The notes below the pieces were generated by a model. The model did no database searches and was not told the origin of the DNA. It saw nothing but the letters and a program-made list of their open reading frames with translations. DNA of 64,000 bases from Diphasiastrum complanatum (Eukaryota; Streptophyta; Lycopodiopsida; Lycopodiales; Lycopodiaceae), in assembly GCA_029204225.1 (NCBI GenBank), contig CM055109.1:39128844-39192843 (forward strand), written 5' to 3'. A program made the translations under genes and the position numbers. This document shows positions 38,186 to 44,352 of this stretch, one piece after another (position 1 is the first letter of the stretch; each line of letters opens with the position of its first letter).

Positions 38186-39226
38186 ACTTTTTTCAATACT
38201 GATTTATCTTTTCATGTAGGTTACACAATTCTTTTACTTACTATATGTCATATCAATGGATGAAGAATAGGTTTCTAACATAAGGTACATGCATTGGCAG
38301 TGGAGTACTTCACATTGATGAATTTCTCCAAGCATTGGGGCTGCCTCGCACTTCATATACAGAGGAGGTGTTCCACTTGTTTGACAAATCTGATAAAGGT
38401 TACATCAACTTCCGAGAGGTGGTATACTTACCATCAAATGTCTGGCAAAATTTCATCATGAGAAAGCTCTGCTGGCTCTTTATTGAGATTTTATTTTTAG
38501 AAATATCATACAGGTTATTCTGGGATCAAAATCCTACATGTTAATAATACTTGTGTGATTGAAGCCATACAATTGGACATTTTATTTGAAACTACCATCT
38601 ATTCTGGGTTTAAATTCTAATATGTTTACTAATACTAGTGCAACCAAAATCATACAATTGGTGCATGGACCATTATCTATAGTTTCTAAAGGAGCGATTA
38701 GAATACCATCAATCTATATCTAAATGCTTGCCAGCTTCCAACTACTACTAACACGAGTATACTGACTGTGGTAATGGTTGCCATGTGTCACTTCCATCAT
38801 CAAGTTTGTGGCAGGCCTAGCATTTATCTCAACGCATACTGCATTTGCTGATACAGTCAAGGCAGCATTTGATGCTTGTGACGCTGATGCGGATGGACTG
38901 CTTTCAAAATCGGAGGTGGAAAAAAGTATCAGGGCATTTTTTCCAGAATTGCCCAGCTTTAAGGTAAAGTGGACTGCGTTGGGCTATCTTCTTCCATTGT
39001 AAGTTATAGATTCTCAATAAAGTACCTATAATATTAGCAGATTTTTATTCTAATGTTGAAATTTTTATCTTGCATGCAGGTTGATAGCCTTTTTGATGCA
39101 CTTGATATGGATCATAATGGTGTCATCAGCTGGCAAGAGTTCAATGATTTTTTGCAAAGAAATCCAGAGTATCTTTTAGTGACCTTGTCAGCATATCCAG
39201 ATCTCCTAAAACTGCCAAATAACTGA
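15584..39226 (+). CDS. LPEAT2: LPEAT2-like lysophospholipid acyltransferase with EF-hands (3' part of gene)
   Basis: Five exons (15584-15871, 16114-16391, 38301-38418, 38805-38963, 39080-39226) join in frame to 329 residues plus a stop. The first carries the PlsC-type acyltransferase motif [10 protein letters not shown] and, 27 residues later, VQPIVVQYP; the last four build EF-hand loops. Family knowledge: plant LPEAT2/LPCAT-type enzymes acylate lysophospholipids, mainly lysophosphatidylethanolamine, at endomembranes, and carry C-terminal calcium-binding EF-hands. The N-terminal membrane segments and the NHxxxxD catalytic motif are absent, so their exons lie left of the window. All junctions use GT-AG. 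The 21.9-kb intron between exons 2 and 3 holds elements G, J, H and others. The frame is intact across all five exons, so the gene is probably functional. LPCAT versus LPEAT specificity cannot be decided here. Confidence 0.88.
16114..16391 (+). CDS. LPEAT2: Acyltransferase C-terminal exon
   Basis: 278 nt, entering in phase 0 after ttcactag and leaving after two bases of a codon (ACAG|gtatgt). It begins [10 protein letters not shown], directly continuing NFMK, as in plant LPEAT2 (FMEVEYL). It ends in SAMDITH plus AG of a serine codon, the first half of an EF-hand loop completed 21.9 kb downstream. Confidence 0.88.
16392..17338 (+). other. Start of 21.9-kb intron, no gene
   Basis: The donor GTATGT starts at 16392. 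The following 950 bp contain no open frame, LTR boundary or repeat that I recognise. Confidence 0.6.
17347..18014. mobile_element. hAT-like MITE with 8-bp target duplication
   Basis: A 668-bp unit begins CATAGATGCAC (17347-17357) and ends in its exact inverse complement GTGCATCTATG (18004-18014). It is flanked on both sides by the same 8 bp, GTACGAGC (17339-17346 and 18015-18022). Eight-bp duplications are the hallmark of the hAT superfamily. Both subterminal regions are crowded with copies of GCGTTTCTGA/TCAGAAACGC (one or two left, at least four right), as expected of clustered transposase-binding motifs. The interior includes a GC-rich, G-run segment (17577-17650) and a TA tract near 17890-17909. 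There is no coding capacity, so it is non-autonomous. It lies in the acyltransferase intron. Confidence 0.8.
17577..17650 (+). other. GC-rich G-run segment inside the MITE
   Basis: Runs of five and six G (17577-17581, 17585-17590), then further G and C runs, in an otherwise AT-rich area. The spacing would permit a G-quadruplex or a C-rich hairpin on transcription. The minus-strand open frame here is a composition artefact. Confidence 0.4.
18023..20599. other. Intronic sequence; unrecognised minus-strand open fragments
   Basis: No transposon boundary is seen up to about 20.6 kb. Minus-strand frames at 19570-19839 (89 codons), 20114-20311 and 20343-20540 have coding-like amino-acid text, with polar Asn/Ser/Lys-rich stretches and [13 protein letters not shown], but no motif I can name. 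They could be a decayed transposon ORF. Confidence that any is a gene is low. Confidence 0.3.
20600..21140 (-). repeat. Probable 3' LTR of element G
   Basis: It follows the chromodomain directly. On the element strand it would start TGTTATGTACCATAACGGTA at 21140. It is GC-rich from about 20700 to 21120. No second copy is in the window, so the far edge is unverified. Confidence 0.45.
21170..22258 (-). pseudogene. Element G integrase and chromodomain
   Basis: Integrase core (21900-22226): SMDFVVGLP with the first Asp, [27 protein letters not shown] with the second Asp, and [10 protein letters not shown] just before a stop. Frames at 21579-21878 and 21443-21718 carry [19 protein letters not shown] and the C-terminal [23 protein letters not shown]. 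After another frame change, [12 protein letters not shown] and the chromodomain [15 protein letters not shown] lie near 21220-21430. At least three frame disruptions are present. Confidence 0.8.
22259..23083 (-). pseudogene. Element G RNase H and HHCC zinc domain
   Basis: A 274-codon open frame. RNase [52 protein letters not shown] and CVADALSRI. After a spacer the integrase zinc domain reads [38 protein letters not shown], with the second Cys of the CxxC changed (CERT). The frame then stops before the core. Confidence 0.82.
23090..24466 (-). pseudogene. Element G reverse transcriptase
   Basis: The long frame 23531-24466 includes the protease C-terminal strand ([10 protein letters not shown]), the linker [21 protein letters not shown], and RT motifs [45 protein letters not shown] and [17 protein letters not shown]. 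After a frameshift near 23535 the catalytic [14 protein letters not shown] and [10 protein letters not shown] follow in another frame down to about 23290. Core residues are kept; the lesions are indels. Confidence 0.85.
24457..25302 (-). pseudogene. Element G gag C-terminus and protease active site
   Basis: The gag frame (24667-25302) reads [20 protein letters not shown], then a Lys-rich linker and a complete CCHC knuckle ([14 protein letters not shown]). The following frame (24457-24648) holds the protease start [15 protein letters not shown], where the usual D-S/T-G is D-D-S-S. The start at 25302 is inside gag, not a true start: the element is truncated there. Confidence 0.78.
25303..25924. 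other. Unassigned sequence between G and a hAT fragment
   Basis: No domain found. ATTATAAAATTTGAC at about 25519-25533, followed by C-rich sequence, resembles a TATA-containing LTR promoter, but no LTR partner was found. Confidence 0.3.
25925..26335 (+). pseudogene. hAT transposase fragment (DUF659 region)
   Basis: The plus frame reads [20 protein letters not shown] and RRAFCLA, a stop, then [20 protein letters not shown], the pattern of the DUF659 region of plant hAT transposases (a Leu-Pro-Phe strand with a conserved Phe, a Pro-Ser segment, then an L-x-x-x-V helix). Across two frame changes, [17 protein letters not shown] and RAVDCS continue that domain in order. The fragment is cut off by the LTR of element J at 26409. 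The dimerisation domain is not seen. Confidence 0.6.
26409..26765 (+). repeat. 5' LTR of element J
   Basis: 357 bp, beginning TATTACAAGC (decayed TGTTACGAGC) and ending GATCTCTTACA. It is the inverse of the two H LTRs in orientation and sits one base before a primer site. Confidence 0.85.
26767..26778 (+). other. Primer-binding site of element J
   Basis: TGGTATCAGAGC, an exact 12-base match to the initiator-tRNA-Met complement used by many plant LTR elements. Confidence 0.9.
27067..27424 (-). repeat. 3' LTR of element H
   Basis: 358 bp. Plus-strand edges are TGTAATAGAT and CTCGTAACA, so the element strand reads TGTTACGAGC to ATCTATTACA. It abuts CCAAC on the left and a polypurine tract on the right. 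Confidence 0.9.
27425..27440 (-). other. Polypurine tract of element H
   Basis: The minus strand reads CTTAAGGGGGAGGGAG immediately before the 3' LTR, the expected place for plus-strand priming. Confidence 0.85.
27436..28239 (-). CDS. Element H integrase C-terminal half and chromodomain
   Basis: A 267-codon open frame starts just after a stop in the integrase core. It reads [20 protein letters not shown] (third catalytic Glu in the QTERVN block), [20 protein letters not shown], the [14 protein letters not shown]-terminal barrel, [13 protein letters not shown], and a complete chromodomain with [19 protein letters not shown]. The chromodomain assigns the family to the chromoviruses, whose integrases target particular chromatin. 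The frame is intact to its own stop. It cannot act alone, because the upstream integrase half is deleted and interrupted. Confidence 0.85.
   Translation of the reverse strand: MSTIDHPQTDGQTERVNQVLEDMLRAYVSKKQTNGEEYLSILEFAYNSTKHSATGCNPFMLMYGFQPRSPTAIGFKQEKVEAARNFLEDLNKMIEHAKRSIRQSQDRARHYADPHRRDVQFSTGEKVYLRVPVDSKTLKSGVCAKLSPRYCGPFTISRRLGEVTYELELPHSSKVFPVFHVSQLRKALTRSDNLVGDSVLVLPLDPQQPPHEPEEILDSRETQTRHTLYREYLVKWNDQPVENATWERGSVLCKIFPDFVLEDQDGS
28240..28937 (-). pseudogene. Element H RT C-terminus, RNase H fused to integrase
   Basis: From the inversion breakpoint the minus strand resumes RT inside its active site ([19 protein letters not shown]), then [20 protein letters not shown] and [16 protein letters not shown] (28540-28887). 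After a break, RNase H begins ([20 protein letters not shown]) but joins directly at TRYSAYE to [15 protein letters not shown] of the integrase core (28303-28512). The tail of RNase H, the HHCC domain and the first catalytic Asp are deleted. SGIVSD then meets a stop. Confidence 0.85.
28939..31030 (+). pseudogene. Inverted gag-protease-RT block of element H
   Basis: Plus-strand coding inside a minus-strand element. Order: gag ([10 protein letters not shown], a frameshift near 29133, then [18 protein letters not shown] and [13 protein letters not shown]), zinc knuckle [14 protein letters not shown] near 29702-29743, protease VDDGATHNF and [10 protein letters not shown], linker [18 protein letters not shown], and [63 protein letters not shown] stops at VVVFLD, one codon into the catalytic pair; the rest lies on the other strand at 28937. 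The frame that runs on to 31213 past the breakpoint is not real RT. Confidence 0.9.
31031..31284 (-). pseudogene. Element H gag N-terminus
   Basis: The ATG at 31284 opens [15 protein letters not shown], then an acidic coiled-coil-like stretch ([20 protein letters not shown]) ending AELKNL at the inversion junction. It sits about 1.05 kb from the primer site, consistent with a gag start after a long leader. No similar segment is seen in J, where this part is deleted. Confidence 0.7.
31602..31913 (-). repeat. 156-bp tandem duplication in the H leader
   Basis: Two near-identical units of 156 bp start at about 31602 and 31758, both containing TATCTCTGCCCTCGCTGGCT and TGAACTCAGGCAGTAGGTCG. The minus open frame at 31584-31901 with a repeated 52-residue text only reflects this duplication, whose period is divisible by three. 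The rest of 31285-32330 is untranslated leader without genes. Confidence 0.85.
32331..32342 (-). other. Primer-binding site of element H
   Basis: The plus strand GCTCTGATACCA is the inverse of TGGTATCAGAGC, an exact initiator-tRNA-Met match, one base inside the 5' LTR. Confidence 0.9.
32344..32678 (-). repeat. 5' LTR of element H
   Basis: 335 bp, matching 27067-27424 except for two small deletions (about 15 and 8 bp) and about 11 transitions. Flanked by CCAAC at 32679-32683. Confidence 0.9.
32684..34092 (+). pseudogene. Element J leader end, gag and protease
   Basis: After about 200 bp of leader, gag opens within the capsid (NGEEKD equivalent lost; [34 protein letters not shown]). It has stops near 33236 and 33393 and a deletion-frameshift near 33478 relative to H. 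The zinc knuckle ([14 protein letters not shown]) and protease ([11 protein letters not shown], then [10 protein letters not shown], where Gly is Arg) are in the frame from 33511 to a stop at 34090. The N-terminal gag segment seen in H is absent here. Confidence 0.85.
34271..35088 (+). pseudogene. Element J reverse transcriptase
   Basis: Same order as [48 protein letters not shown], a one-base deletion near 34700, then [14 protein letters not shown], the intact catalytic [24 protein letters not shown] and LGLAG, followed by a stop in place of the first Tyr of GYYR. Because J keeps the undisturbed junction [10 protein letters not shown], it serves as the reference for the H inversion. Confidence 0.88.
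35190..36505 (+). pseudogene. Element J RNase H and integrase (truncated)
   Basis: RNase H (35229-35513): [52 protein letters not shown]; a small deletion precedes it. The HHCC domain lies at 35955-36100 ([18 protein letters not shown], then CQKC) with one stop. The integrase core reads [19 protein letters not shown] and [13 protein letters not shown], where the usual SDRD is SARE and the catalytic Asp is lost; then [18 protein letters not shown]. It ends at a stop after AYVSKK, and homology ceases at about 36534. Confidence 0.85.
36540..36800 (+). repeat. Irregular minisatellite, about 18-20 bp units
   Basis: Repeated variants of GACTYGAATTTTTYCGAA, about a dozen copies with slipped spacing and T-run length changes, from about 36548 to 36795. 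It starts where element J breaks off. The core TCGAATTTTTCGA is nearly palindromic. Confidence 0.7.
36901..36931. repeat. (TA)n(CA)n microsatellite
   Basis: TATATATA running into CACACACA within about 30 bp. Confidence 0.85.
37238..37259. repeat. (GA)n microsatellite
   Basis: About 11 GA units. Confidence 0.9.
37540..38080 (-). pseudogene. LINE-like C-terminal zinc-knuckle remnant
   Basis: The minus strand reads [36 protein letters not shown], a stop, then [21 protein letters not shown] Cys-rich motif with Glu/Asp-Glu-x-His-Phe-Leu-Phe-x-Cys-Pro followed by a helix with RCVALxxRE is the pattern of the zinc-binding tail after the RT of many non-LTR retrotransposons. No RT core is present nearby. 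Frame breaks and the tandem duplication inside it show it is dead. Confidence 0.5.
37667..37833. repeat. 82-bp tandem duplication
   Basis: Two copies beginning ATATGCACTCRCTGATGCTC at 37667 and 37749, extending through AAGGAAGGTGTGTTCGTATCC and CTCATCCTTAGG. It lies within the LINE-like remnant and repeats its peptide. Confidence 0.85.
38140..38182. repeat. (AG)n microsatellite
   Basis: About 21 AG units, 120 bp upstream of the acceptor of exon 38301. Confidence 0.9.
38301..38418 (+). CDS. LPEAT2: Acyltransferase exon completing EF-hand 1 and holding EF-hand 2
   Basis: 118 nt after the acceptor attggcag. Its first base completes the serine codon left open at 16391, giving [12 protein letters not shown], a 12-residue EF-hand loop. 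It then encodes [16 protein letters not shown] and the loop [12 protein letters not shown], ending GAG|gtggta. I preferred this donor over the one three bases later because FRE then joins FVAGLAFIS smoothly. Confidence 0.85.
38805..38963 (+). CDS. LPEAT2: Acyltransferase exon with EF-hand 3
   Basis: 159 nt, phase 0 at both ends (acceptor catcaag|TTT, donor AAG|gtaaag). It encodes [20 protein letters not shown] and the canonical loop [12 protein letters not shown] with Asp at 1, 3 and 5, Gly at 6 and Glu at 12. The alternative acceptor gtggcag ten bases on puts a TAG in frame and is rejected. Confidence 0.85.
39080..39226 (+). CDS. LPEAT2: Terminal acyltransferase exon with EF-hand 4
   Basis: 147 nt including TGA, after the acceptor catgcag. 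It encodes VDSLFDAL, the loop [12 protein letters not shown] with Asp at 1 and 3 and Glu at 12, then [13 protein letters not shown] and a short hydrophobic tail to LPNN. In-frame joining with the previous exons is perfect. Confidence 0.88.
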   Translation, partial: VDSLFDALDMDHNGVISWQEFNDFLQRNPEYLLVTLSAYPDLLKLPNN

Positions 39227-40029
39227 TTTTAGTTCTAGTCTTCTATCTAGCACATAAGTTACTGTCATGTGTCCATTCCCTGGAGGAAAATAGGCTTGTC
39301 AAAAGACACAGAAGTGACTGCACCCCATCATGTATGTTGTGGTTGTCATGAGGCCTCACACAAAGGTTGAACTTATTGTGGGCAGTGCTAGGTGCTGACG
39401 TGCTCGATACAAATTATATCATGTATGCAATTTACACTTGCAGGCTCCTCTAGTACTGTGTCAGAGTGCAGCTCCACTCTACTATTTATGAGTTGGATAG
39501 ACAAGGGTGACCCTTTTAATGTCTCCGCATACATTGGAAGGGCATGTAATGATCAAGACAAACAAAAAACTCTGTATTTTGTGATTTTTGTGTGTACATA
39601 CTTCTAACAATGCTTAAAGGCAAGAGGGTAAACAAAACATTTTTTGATGGGGGTTTAATTTGAATGTCCTCCCATCAAATGATTGCTAGTAAAAGTTGAA
39701 AAAGCTTATTTATGTGTGGCAATGGCTAGAGCGAGGCTTCCAAGTCCTACTAAGAATGGAATTGCCACATTTGAAGCATTGACAGCTTTAAGGTCTAAAA
39801 TGAAACATCTCAACATGAAAATTGGCCAAAAAAAGCACAATTTTTTTGTTTTTGTTTGCAAAGAACAAGATTATATATGATGATGACCCTTCACATACAT
39901 TCTAAAATAAACATGCACGAACTCTATGTTTTCATCCATGTGTACGTACAAAAGGGGACAAAAAAATAGATCTATTATACTTTCTTTAATATCACTTCTA
40001 CTTAGATACTATCTAAAGATCCATATCTG
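39227..40029 (+). other. 3' UTR and downstream flank of the acyltransferase gene
   Basis: No other gene recognised. An AATAAA-like AAATAAA occurs near 39905, too far from the stop to be a confident polyadenylation signal. Short open frames here (39392-39607, 39683-39880) show no domain. Confidence 0.4.
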
Positions 40030-40497
40030 CCATTGAAGAATAGATAGGAATCTGTTGCAAACACAATTACATGTATTGATATCAATGAAGCATAAAGAGA
40101 CAATACGTGAAGCAGATGATAGTTCCCCTACAAAGAATGACTAAAAGCATCGCATAGTATCAATGGCTAAAGCCCTACAAGCATTAGTAATGAGTTCACC
40201 CATCAAGAGCTCAACAAATACCAAATCGATAAGCTAAGAATCGAGTGTTCATAATACTTGTTTATAGTCCCTTGAAGAATTCTATTAGGAAGATTCAAAT
40301 AATCAAGGGAGGCAAAACTTTTGGAGGGAAAATAGTGTGCCCTCCCTAAAGGGCCCCCACTCCAAATAACTAACTAATAAAAGTTGGGCCTTTGGCCAAC
40401 ATAAATTAAAAAAGGGCCCTTGGGCATATACATGAATAAATCATGGAAGGTAAAGCATGGCAAGGCAAAGATGGGATGAGAAGTAAATCCCCACACA
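40030..40497 (-). repeat. Probable 3' LTR of element K
   Basis: Shares short blocks and TATA position with the LTRs of A and B, but is strongly diverged. The left edge is not sharp. Confidence 0.45.
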
Positions 40498-41158
40498 AGA
40501 GCAAGCCCTCTGGATCAAGCAAGTGATAATGTTATGTAAAACCATCTAGAGGCACAATAGAAAAGACGTATGAGGTCATAGCTATAATGTATGAATATAA
40601 GCATCAAACCAACTTGTCTAGGCTAAAGCACAAAATAAATGCACCATCAAGAAATCGGTTATAAATAATGAGGTCCCACACCAATGAAATAAACCAAGAG
40701 TGCCATTGAAATGTAGGAAGAGGTAGTACCATGCTGACAAGCATATCCAAAGCTATCTAATAGAGAAAGCCTACCATGTGAAGAGTCCATGAAAAGCTAT
40801 ATGGAATATAAAGAACCAACTACCAGGTAAACCCCAAGGTAGATGAAGCAAGCATAGACGCTTAAGCGTAGTATAAAATAAATGACTTAGAAGATATGGC
40901 CCAAGGCAAGCATAAGTGTACCAAAAATTCTAACTATCACAAAGAGAGTCATGGATGAAGCAACGATGCCATCCAAATAGACCATATCATCATAAATGTA
41001 GAACTCTAAGCACAAAAGGAACCATAGGAGTCCAAAAGGTGTGTTAGAGAATAGACTCATTTGAAATTTCCATTCTATAATCGCAAAGAACATCAAGTAT
41101 CATGAGAATAATAACTATTGTAGAGACCTCGGATAAAAGTAGAATCCATAAATGTATG

Positions 41159-41221
41159 CTTCTTGGTTTCCAAGGGGGGACTCAAACCTAGGACCAAAGA
41201 AACTTTGGATGCCAAGGTAAC
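41159..41221 (-). mobile_element. tRNA-like SINE, 5'-truncated copy (63 bp)
   Basis: About 89% identical over 63 bp to the SINE at 56637-56721 (7 differences, mostly transitions), lacking its A-box end. Flanked by a perfect 18-bp direct repeat, AGAATCCATAAATGTATG, at 41141-41158 and 41222-41239. Loss of the 5' end plus a long target duplication fits target-primed reverse transcription. It sits inside element K. Confidence 0.85.
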
Positions 41222-42960
41222 AGAATCCATAAATGTATGGTCTAGTAACATCGCCAACAACAATGTATATTATCACACTGATGCCAACCAAGTTGTATCA
41301 ACCAAGCATGCCAAGTAACCAAAGGTAATAGTGGATATAGAGGTGTGCCAATGTCCCAAGCAATCTATAATGACCAAGATTGACAAGCACCATTAGCAAG
41401 AATATGAACAATTGCATCCTATGCTAGTCATCGAGACCAAGAATGCCATAAAATTGCACCTAAGATCTCAAAAGTTGAAATCCATGAAAACCATCTGTGG
41501 TAATTATGTTGACTTGCAGCCTGTCAATCTTGCATGTTGAAACATCCTACTAAATGGAGATGCATGGAGGCAAAGGGAGTCCATATCATATGTTGAAGGA
41601 AAACTTGGTGGAATTTATCAAGCTATAGCATCATCGACTCCAATAACTCTAAAATATGAGCATGCATAATAACCTTGAAAAGAACACAAACATCTATTTC
41701 TGCCACAAAATAAAGTAGTGGTTGTACTAGTACTATGCATTTATGTTGATCATAGGACTAGTTTGCATCAAATTCATCACCAACAAGTGGAACAATGTAC
41801 CTAGCATCATTGTCTACCCTAGTGAAAATAATCTCCTTCAAACGATATTGATCTATATGCTCTATTATCTACTTAGAATAAGAAAATACATGCATCGAAT
41901 TCTCATTTGGAAAATCACATGATGGCGTGTTGGTAGGAGACACCATAATTGATAAATAATCATGTGTAGAATCATTATCTAAATCAAAATCTGGCCACGT
42001 CGTAATCATTATTCCTCCCATGACATGCATCAAGACCCGGTAGCTAAATCTCATCTAGAATAGTAGAAGATAGTGGCCCATCTTAACATACATGATCAGC
42101 AACAAAATCCTTTGAACATGCATGATCGTAACAATATTGATAAGAACATGAAGATCCTATACAAGAATCTCATCACCCATGGTTTGTAGCCCATGTCACT
42201 ACTATGGATCTGCATGCTTATCATTTGAGATCCATCTTTAGCATCTAGAACAACATCAAGAAGGGACGAGAACTAATGACGTTATGTATCCAAGCATACA
42301 TGATCTTGAACTATAGAACCAAAGAAATAATTATACTCTCCTTCATTGCACTTGGAGTCTCTATCACATCTAGGCCATGTACAAGAAGCTCATTTCCAAT
42401 ATCCTCTAATCCATGACATATCTTCGTGACCTCTCCACCTCTATAGCATCGAGAATATCATGCGACACATGAGATATCCTGGTTGAAAACATCATTTTAA
42501 TCATCTAGTGGATATATAGCATAAATAAGATCCTCTCAAAATGTACCAATCAGAAGAATTAGCATCTTATCTATATGTCTCCCACCAAGATTGAGCTTTG
42601 CCTCGAAAGAAGAAAACAACAAAAACAATCCTCAAAGCATCACTTTTTGGATAGATCACAAAACATGACTCTAATAAATTTAACAATTTTGCCAACTTAG
42701 CATCTCCAAAAGACCCATATTAGATAGGAATAGGACAAATAAATGATGATCTTGGCATAAGTTGAGAATATGCCATAAAAAATGGAAGTGAAAGCTGCCA
42801 ACTTGTTTTATTCTGAACACTTACAAAAATGATGTGGATAAAAAATACACGAGAAAAAATTAAGTGAAATAAAAAGAACATAAAAGAAGAAAAAAAATTA
42901 GAATTGTAAAGGAATGAGAAGAAACACTAGCTAAACTTTTGAAAAGGTGGAAATCTCAAA

Positions 42961-43261
42961 CATAGTCTGCAGCACAACTAGTGGAAACGTATGTAATAAG
43001 TTGTTGTTGAGGGAGTGTTGGTAGAAGCTTTGAAGTTGACAATGATTTTGATACAATTATGAACATTCAATACTCACAACATTTGTTCCTTGATAGATCT
43101 AATGTAAAGGGCCCATTGTGAGCTTAAAAAGACTCATAGAGTCACAGGTGGCTTTCATGGCCATTTAGAAGCTAATAAATAGATAACTAGTTAGAGGCTA
43201 TATACAAACAAACTTCTGACTTGGGTTTTTCAAGTTCTATTGGCTCACTTGCAAATGAGAG
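42961..43261. other. No gene recognised
   Basis: About 300 bp between K and the LTR fragment of R; nothing identified. Confidence 0.35.
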
Positions 43262-43352
43262 CATCGGGTCAGACTTACACAAGTAGGGTGCCAAATCCCT
43301 CTCACTTATTAACTAGGGTTAGAATTGCCTCGGGATCTGCAAACCCTCCAAC
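43262..43352 (-). repeat. 3' LTR fragment of element R
   Basis: 91 bp matching the start of the 5' LTR, including AGTAAGTGAGAGGGATTTGG-like blocks. Homology stops abruptly at 43262, so the LTR is truncated. Confidence 0.75.
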
Positions 43353-43599
43353 AGTATCCCCCACCAAAACTGGTGGCGGTCCCACGACACCTGCCTCGAA
43401 GCTTGAATGCAAATTTTCAATAATAGCCATATGGGTCTGGTGGCCATTCCTGATAACCTTGTGCATTGACAAATGGGTAGTTGACATCATCCAAAAAAAG
43501 ATCCCAAGATAATGCTTGTTGATGTTGTTCCTTGTCTATAGGTGCACCTGCTAGCAATGACATTGTTGAAGCTAATGACAAGGTTACAGAATTTCTTTT

Positions 43600-44200
43600 T
43601 TTTTTTAACATTTTTAAAAATTTGTAACTTCCTCAATACTTTACAAATTAGAAAAAAATTATGTCTCCAGAAAGCCCTTTCAATGCTCTACAACTATAGC
43701 TATTTATATGGAATTATAGAGAATAGAAGGCTGGGCAAAAAATGAATCAAACAGGGCAGAAAAATAAAATCTTGAAGTTCTTGGTTTTTGACAGGTTTAC
43801 AGAATTTTGTGGCCAACTTCAAAAATTTGTAACTTGCTCAATACTGAACAAAATTCAAAAAAACTTAATGGAAAGAAAGCCCTCTACAATGCTAGCTATT
43901 TAGATAGAATTGCAGAGAGGAAAAAATTGGGCGGAAATTGAATAAAAAAGAAGCAAAAAATAAAAAAACAGAATTTTCTGGTTTTTGACTAGTTTACAAA
44001 ATTTTGTTGTCAACTTCAAAAATTTGTAACTTGCTCAATATTGAACGGAATTCACAAAAAATTATATGGCTAGAAACTCTTTCAATGCTCTACAATCCTA
44101 CTTATTTAAATTGAATTACAGAGAATAGAAATCTGAGCGAAAAGTGAATAAAAAAGAGCAGAAAAAAAAATAGAAAATACAGTCACCACTTATTTTTTGA
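43600..44200 (-). repeat. Three tandem repeats of about 200 bp in element R
   Basis: The phrase AAAAATTTGTAACTTSCTCA recurs at about 43617, 43821 and 44018, each followed by GAAAG/CTAGAA..CTCTACAA and a run of poly-A-rich sequence. Periods are about 205 and 197 bp. No coding. Confidence 0.85.
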
Positions 44201-44329
44201 ACGTTTTTGGACATAACTCTCACAAATCACATCCATAATGCAAAGCTAACCCTAGCATGCCAAGACCAAGATGCCTACATGCAAGCTAACCATCTAACAA
44301 ACATGCTGCAAACTAAAAAATTGGCGCAG

Positions 44330-44350
44330 CTTCCCGACATCAGCGCCAAA
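44330..44350 (-). other. tRNA-Asp-like primer site of element R, inside a hairpin
   Basis: The minus strand reads TTTTGGCGCTGATGTCGGGA just inside the LTR end, resembling the tRNA-Asp complement TGGCGCCGTTGCCGGGGA of Athila/Tat elements, with four differences. On the plus strand TTGGCGC (about 44321-44327) and GCGCCAA (44343-44349) can pair across it. Confidence 0.6.
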
Positions 44351-44352
44351 AT

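Larger units (their letters stand above)
40030..42960 (-). mobile_element. Element K: decayed Ty3-like element related to A
   Basis: The left end (to 40497) resembles the A and B LTRs read on the minus strand: it starts TGTGTGGGG at about 40497, contains GGGCCCTTTTTT, GTGGGGGCCCT, GAGGGCACACTATT and a CTATAAACAAG TATA box. At the other end (about 42560-42710) the minus strand shows a Ty3 gag signature: KLAKLLNLLESCFVIYPKSD and FRGKAQSWWETYR. Between them is AT-rich, frame-broken sequence without RT or integrase motifs. No 5' LTR was identified, so the right edge is approximate. Confidence 0.5.
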
